This document shows positions 58,346-64,000 of a stretch of 64,000 bases of DNA, piece after piece (within the stretch, counting starts at the first letter, position 1; every line of letters starts with the position of its first letter). The stretch comes from Marasmius tenuissimus (Eukaryota; Basidiomycota; Agaricomycetes; Agaricales; Marasmiaceae): positions 744,001 to 808,000 of the forward strand of contig JAQOTA010000059.1 of the NCBI GenBank assembly GCA_029532415.1, given 5' to 3'. The position numbers were made by a program, and so were the translations under genes. The notes under the pieces are model-generated. The model worked only from the letters and a program-made list of their open reading frames with translations, did no database searches and had not been told where the DNA came from.

Positions 58346-58350
58346 GTTAC
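58346..58350 (+). repeat. Target-site duplication, right copy (Ty3/Gypsy element)
   Basis: GTTAC, identical to 49534-49538. On the minus strand it supplies the last bases of the interrupted Helitron Gly-Asn codons. Confidence 0.85.
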
Positions 58351-61300
58351 CCAGCAGATACATGCATATCATGGGAGCCCCCATTTCCATTTTCGTGGTT
58401 AGGAGATTCACGGTCTTGGTGAATTGTTTCCGCGCCACTTCCAAGTCAGAAGTGGACCCAACAATAAGCTCGGGTGTTTTAGAAAAAGTAGATCTGATAC
58501 AGTCGAAAATAACGTGCGTCTTGAGTGAGGATTTCGTGATGTAATCCGAAACATATTTAACAACCGCTTTCACACTAGTTCCCGACTGAAGCGACGTCAC
58601 GTCCGTGTTGCAACGATACAAAAAAGTTACTAGCGGGGTAAGCATGTTGAGCCATGGCTCACCTTTCTTCATCATAATAGCACCAGTGCTCTGGTCAACT
58701 AGGGTCGCAGGATAGAGCTCACGTGGAAAGCGCGCTTTACACTTATTCCACTTATTGTCGCGACACCCCTTGCCCAGGAAGTTTTTCTTCATGGTCCCGT
58801 CGAGTTTTTTGTTTCGGTCGCAGTCATGGGTATTGCTTCTATTGATTAAGTCGTTCACTGTGTCGATGTAAGTTTCTTGCCAATGCGCGTAGCTCTCGCA
58901 AGCCCCACAGTTGACCTTATGGTCGTCGTATTGAAATTGGTGAACAGCACATACCGCTGGTGGGCAGATAGGCAGAGATTCTACTGGGTTGTCGTAGGTT
59001 GGGTCCCCTTTCGATTTTTCAAATCTTAAGTCCATCTCCTGTTGGTCAGTACCGATGTACTCTCCACAGTGTGCGCTTTCGAGCCATTCTACAATCTTTC
59101 GTTGCCAATCTGAAGACGCGTCCATTATTTTATCCCTCAATTCTTGTGGATTCACCGCACCCGCTATCCACAGGAGTAAATGAAGATGGAGAGTCAGTCG
59201 CCCCTGTTGCTCAACCGTTCCGTAATGAGCTGCATGGGGGCCATACAGGCCCCTATGATCACTACCAAAACCTAATACGTCCTCTATAAAAGATTCTACT
59301 ACGAAATGAAAGAATCTTGCGGCAGCCACGGGATTGGCACATACTCGCCTCAGTCTATCATTGGCAGACATCTGAAAGCTTGGTTTGAAATGAACATCAG
59401 TCCCTGCCCAATGAATGCAGATCGGGTGACGATCATCAGCAGGGGATAGGGTAATATACCAAGATGGGGCACCAAAGTGGGATATCAGAGACCAGATTTC
59501 GTTCCGCATGTATTTTTTGGATGTCGAGCTACCGTCAACAAACCCAGCAAAATGGTCGATATCCTGAATTACTTTGAAGCAGTCCTCCTCTGCGGCAGAC
59601 CTTGTTTGAATACTTTCGCCTTTCACTAGCTTGTCAATCAATGACGATAAAACCGTATGGTCAATACTTGACAGGCGGCGAGCCATGTCCGGAAAATTTT
59701 TGCGATTCGACACTAACCATGCGGCGTCACTGGTATGCTTCATCTGAAGGTGACTAAACGCGACAAAGGGGAAGTGATAATCAAACTGGAATCGCTTATC
59801 GTGATACATCAAGCATGATTCAATGTAACGTTTCATGGATTGCCCACGGCCGAGGCTTCCTATGCCTCCGATACCGTACGGAAAAAGCCAGGGGAACATC
59901 TTTGGGTAGAGTCGGGGATTGTTCCACAAAGACTCGGGAGTACTGCCATGGCCAACTGCTAGAACTTTGCCACCGGAATCCCAGTGCCTAAGAGCTAAAT
60001 TTCGAAGATCAGAAACGGAAAGTTTTTCGAGATCTTGACCTGTGATACCATGAACAGTAAAAGAACATTGCCCATCTGTCACACCGTCCTCGAGTTCCAT
60101 ATCGTGCACACTCGTTCCTTCTGGAGTTTTATTTGATAAAGCGTGTTTGTATTGTACAGAGCATGGTGGTTGTGTCTCTGAATACGATTGAAGGTTATCG
60201 TCCGATATCGCGACATTGGAATAGTCGGGATGATTAAGGATTAGCCACTGTAAAGCTTCTTTAACCTTGTCCCTTCGAACAAGGAAAGGTGTCCGTTTGA
60301 AATCATTCTCTGACGGCTGGTTCGGGCCCGTAAACGATATGCCCAGCACCTCATCCATATCTGCTCGTGGAGGCGGCAATAAGGTGTATAATTTCGGGGT
60401 CGGAGCTTCGAACGCAATGATATTAGCCTTCATTTTCCTGCCACCTGTCGCTACCCTTGCAAAACAGCATGAGTGCCTCACACGCGCGACGAGTAGTCGT
60501 TCCATATATCTGAGCGAAGATAATTGAGGAGGGACAGCGCCCAACCACGTACCCTTGGCTAAAGCGGTTTTGGGCACTTGGCCTTTACGCAAGGATTGTC
60601 GACACCCAACACACACTTTGTCGCACGATCTGTCCAATACTGGACCTGCTAAGTTGGTAACGGGGTCGGACGCGGACTTGCGCTCGGCACGAGTAGCAAC
60701 GTCGTTGATTAACACGCCCAAAAGATTTCGAATGGATTTCAAATCCGAGAGATCTGTTAAAGGAGTAAGACGCCCGCAAACCGCACACCCAGCTTCACTC
60801 AAACGGCCCTGGTTTAGTCGTGCGCAGGCCGCAGTCACGATAGTGTGGCTCAGAGCAGCGTCCAATGGATTGGGAGGGAACGAGTGTGTGGTGATGTCCT
60901 CCTTGGGGTGTTGTTGTTCACTATGCTTGACCTCCGTACGAATACGTTTTGACTTAAAAACAATCAAATGTGCGCGACAAGCTGCTGGAGAGCAGATATG
61001 ATCATCCAAGTAAGAAAGAATATGTTGACGCGTGCGGTCGTGACGAGAAGGCGAATAACCATGGAATTTAGCCAAAGTCCGCAAATCAGGAACTACGAGA
61101 TGGTGAGAAATTTCAGGGATAGGCACCGAGGCATATATATGTGAATCGAGTTCGTAAATGTTGCTTGGGACGTCCACAACACCTACACAACTGTACTGAA
61201 AAAAATCGGTGTCGAGATCAGTTATGGCTTGATGTGAGTTGAAATTGCTGTTTACTGTTGGTATAAACACGGATTTGGGTGTGATTCTTGTTGAAGCTCC

Positions 61301-62383
61301 CCCCCGTACTCTTGTAGCTGCCTGCTGAGTGTTTGAAGCAGAGTTAATGCAACGGAAAATTGTATTTGAACTGTTACATGCGAATGAGAAACCTGTGTTG
61401 GGTGACAATATAATTGTCGAAGGACAATATTGGTATGGTCTTTCGGCATACCTCCGAGGATGATTATTGGCACGACAATTAGCTTGACGGCTATGGAACA
61501 CGCGGAGCCCTTGACATCGGAGGTTAAACCATGGGTTGTTAATGGTTCGTGTGCTTTGCTCTACATACAGATGATAGGAAACCCGGTGAATGTAGAATGC
61601 TTGTCGAGACAAGAAATGGCGCAGGATACTCAAATACACGCGACGAGTGATAAGAGATACATTTTTGTGGAGTGATATCCATGACTGAGCGAAGAGGTAG
61701 GGCAAATGTCCATTGGACACGAGTGAATAGAGCAGACGACAGGTGCATAGAATGGTGTCGATGCAGTAGGCAAAGAGCCTATGGGTAAGGAGCATCGTAG
61801 AACTAGACATTGAACGACGTGAAAGGATATAAAGTCGCGAGGCGTCACAAGGACTCAGTTGGAGATGGAGATTATGAGGAAGGAGATACATGTCTAAGAG
61901 TTTGATATCTTCAGTCAAGAGGAGATGAGGGTTTGAGATGTCATGATTTGCACGAGTTGGATTTAGGTATAACGCCTTCCAAGAATCTACTTGAAGGAAC
62001 ACAGTTAAACCAGTGCCAACAACCTCGAAAGTGCCATTAGACGACGAACAAACAAGGGGCAGGGAACACGGTATTTTGATAAATTGTGTAGAATTACACG
62101 TACTTTTTGATAAGCTCAGCGAATCGTTGCCAACATCCTCGAGCACAATCGTTTTTGAAGTATTCTTCGTCTGCCCTAAAGTATTGCAGAGATATGTGGG
62201 GACGAGGAACTGCTCGGTGTTTACGGCAGATGAGAGGCACGAGTTGTTGACAAAAACACGCATGCATTGTGAATAATAAACATTGTCTAGGTATAGGCAA
62301 TTGTAGGCGATGAGGGTGGATAGAATGTGATCGAACGAGGGGTTACTCACAGAGAGCAGCCAAAAGAATGACAAAAATCGCAA
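58351..62383 (-). CDS. Helitron Rep half (separated from helicase)
   Basis: About 1,344 codons up to the retrotransposon boundary, where the frame reaches the LTR at MYLLGN. Recognisable order: a SAP-like DNA-binding helix pair (LRTLAKFHGYSPSRHDRTRQ, about 61.1 kb); Cys-rich segments (CAVCG, CVGC) with a block like DUF6570 of mushroom Helitrons (LSSLRYMERLLVARVRHSCC); MFPWLFPYGIGGIG; then the Rep domain. The HUH motif is GRLTLHLHLLLW (about 59.2 kb) and the catalytic tyrosines are YVSDYITK (about 58.56 kb). Rep nicks and rejoins DNA in rolling-circle transposition. The first 400 or so codons (62.4-61.15 kb) are open but Leu/Cys/Ser-rich and unlike any known domain, so the true start may be internal. 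Confidence 0.82.
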
Positions 62384-62695
62384 AAATGCGGATCAACTTT
62401 TTTTGAGTCGTCTGCGCGCTAGCTGTAAAGAAGCGTGAAGGCTATAGGATACGGAAATCGCAGAGATTGAACGAGCACAAACCTAGCAACGCATAAGAAC
62501 GAGGCATCGAGGGTGAGAGTACGTGCCCTTGGTTGGGGATGCAAGTAAAGAAACAAGGCGTCGGGGGGTCAACAACAATTTGTCATCAGGTTGAAAACGG
62601 CAGGCCAATCGGCATGTAAATCGCCGATCCGGGCTTGGCGGTCGTTATTCGACAAAGAGCAAGTAGAGATACATAAAGACAACACTCGAGTCTAT
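62384..62695. other. Spacer between the Helitron gene and the TET/JBP-like gene
   Basis: This is the upstream region of the Helitron gene. Minus-strand ATGCCTCGTTCTTATGCG near 62506, followed by a GT donor and a CAG acceptor, could be a short upstream exon, but it was not linked in frame. The Helitron 5' end probably lies here or in the neighbouring gene region. It was not identified. Confidence 0.4.
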
Positions 62696-64000
62696 CTACT
62701 TTCTTTTCGATGCCATTTTTTTGAGCTCTTCAATTGTAGAAAAATAACCAACGCCTCTGTCCCAACGTGTTGCATCCAAGTGCGCATCGCTTTTAGCCTC
62801 AGCGGTCTTTCTGTAGTCTGTTTCCCTCTGGAAGCCATGATCGACCCACCGAAAGATCCCGCCGGCACTGTAACAAGTGAACGAAAACCTTTCCTCGTCA
62901 TCACCGATTGCTGTGTTAAAATGACAGATGAGAGCTGATGGAATGAAAATCGTCGACCCAGGGGAGAACTCAATCACTATCCGAAGGTCCCATAGAACAA
63001 GGTGACCGCCCTTCGTATAATCGAAATTGCCCAGCGCTGTGATCGCACACCATCCGAAAGCAAGGTTTTTGCTATCGCGATGTGGAAGGCAGACAGTCTT
63101 GGGACCAAAGTTGACAGCGAACGCTGCGAACACAACGCCGGAGAATGGTGTCTCCAATTCGGGGTACTTTTCAAGCAAAGCACTCATCGTGGTGGCGTAG
63201 TATGAAAAAAGGAGGGGAGCCCATGTCAAAAAAATGGCTAAATCAGATATGATAATCAGCACAAATAAACCAAGAAATGTTACGAACTCACTAGACATCC
63301 ACCCAGCAATCCGTTGAAAAGCAATATGTCGTCGTATATCCTCCATAACCGCCTTACGTTTACGACCCTGATCATTCAGGATCATAGGCTTCTGGAGGCT
63401 AATGAGTACTTATGATACGAGTTGATCATCGGGAAGACTCACCGGTTGTCCGTTTCCAAAGGAGATACCATAGTTGATATTGTTGATCCCTCCCCGCCGA
63501 CCTAGGTCTACGTCAGGAAACCCGCAATCAGGGCGCTTCTCCCGTAAAACATCCGCGGCAACCCTCGTGTTTTTATTCCAAGAAGCTCGATCGGTTGGAC
63601 CAGGGACAGCTAAGGCGAACACTTTGTCGGTCTCGGGACACGATATGTACTGCGTTTCACTAAACTTATGAGTATGCAAAAACCAGTGTGTATCGAGTCT
63701 TACTCACTTTTCTTTATGTTTGATCAACACAAAATCATTTACACCATCGCCCACCAATTCGTCCAACCTGTATACACGCTTATCGGGCAAGGAGCACCTG
63801 GGATTGCCGATGTAGCCGGTGGATGCAGCTTTGGAACGGAGATGGCTAGCCGGTACTTCGTTCTGCTCAACTCCATCCTCGCTCCGAGCTTCTGTTGCAG
63901 ATAACACATGGCGAGTTGCGTGAGCGGCGGCAAGAGTGGGTAGGATGTCAGTGTTCGTAAATGTTGGACGTTGGGGCTGCCTGCGCTTTTTCGCTCTGTT
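62696..64000 (-). CDS. TET/JBP-like 2OG-Fe(II) dioxygenase, 5' end outside window
   Basis: The frame is open from the window edge (NRAKKRRQPQRPTF), so the start lies beyond 64000. Four exons were followed on the minus strand, with splice junctions near 63715/63665, 63440/63395 and 63290/63237. The N-terminal part has YIGNPRCSLPDKRVYRLDEL and GRRGGINNINYGISFGNGQ. The catalytic domain has FAAFAVNFGPKT, the iron ligands His-Arg-Asp (CLPHRDSKNLAFGWCAIT), KGGHLVLWDL, a distal His (PSALICHFN) and the 2OG-binding Arg (EERFSFTCY). This pattern matches the fungal TET/JBP family, whose relatives oxidise 5-methylcytosine or thymine in DNA and which has expanded in mushrooms together with KDZ transposons. 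All ligands look intact. The C-terminus ends at 62696 in a Lys/Arg tail. Confidence 0.84.

Larger units (their letters stand above)
45199..62383 (-). mobile_element. Helitron coding region, interrupted by a Ty3/Gypsy element
   Basis: A single large Rep-helicase gene reads on the minus strand, split by the retrotransposon at 49539-58345. The Rep half (58351-62383) and helicase half (45199-49538) are in the same frame across one copy of the 5 bp target site. That makes one polypeptide of about 2,790 residues before the insertion, counted from the first ATG of the Rep frame. Exact Helitron ends (5' TC, 3' hairpin and CTRR) were not found, so the limits given are those of the coding region only. 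Confidence 0.8.

Overview
The window looks like genomic DNA of a mushroom-forming basidiomycete (Agaricomycete). Genes carry many 50-65 bp GT-AG introns. The families present are typical of that group: fungal I66 beta-trefoil protease inhibitors, an F-box-like protein, KDZ transposons with a CxC1-type cysteine cluster, TET/JBP-like and JmjC-like 2OG-Fe(II) oxygenases, a Helitron and a Ty3/Gypsy chromovirus. No rRNA, convincing tRNA or CRISPR was seen.

Region 1-18.7 kb is ordinary chromosomal gene space. It holds a multi-exon unknown protein (2.2-3.1 kb, minus), a small AIM24-domain protein (3.7-4.5 kb), an F-box-like protein (4.7-5.6 kb, minus), a large secreted GH127-type glycosidase with two N-terminal ricin-like beta-trefoils (7.5-11.9 kb, minus), a membrane glycoprotein (13.6-15.3 kb) and a disordered basidiomycete protein (16.9-18.6 kb).

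Region 19.4-28.1 kb is a tandem array of serine-protease-inhibitor (I66, mycospin/cnispin-like) genes repeating about every 2 kb. Three copies look intact and two are broken. Each intact copy has four exons and a near-identical TATA promoter. Two copies share almost identical introns 2 and 3, which suggests gene conversion.

Region 28.2-64 kb is mobile DNA. A complete 12.5 kb KDZ transposon (29443-41913) has about 113 bp terminal inverted repeats and an 8 bp target duplication. It carries four genes: a transposase fused to a C-terminal Ulp1-type protease, a long proline-rich unknown protein, and two small unknown proteins. Next comes a JmjC-like gene (42.1-44.7 kb). A Helitron Rep-helicase gene (45.2-62.4 kb, minus) follows, with a C-terminal USP-like peptidase domain. 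It is cut in two, in frame, by an 8.8 kb chromodomain Ty3/Gypsy retrotransposon (49539-58345). The two 717 bp LTRs look identical and the target duplication is 5 bp, so the insertion is recent. This retrotransposon carries an extra antisense gene with a Zn2Cys6-like motif, and an A6 run at the gag stop where a -1 shift would enter pol. At the right edge lies a TET/JBP-like dioxygenase gene of the KDZ-associated type; its 5' end is outside the window.

Exon boundaries were read by eye from splice signals and frame continuity. Family assignments rest on visible motifs, with no database search.
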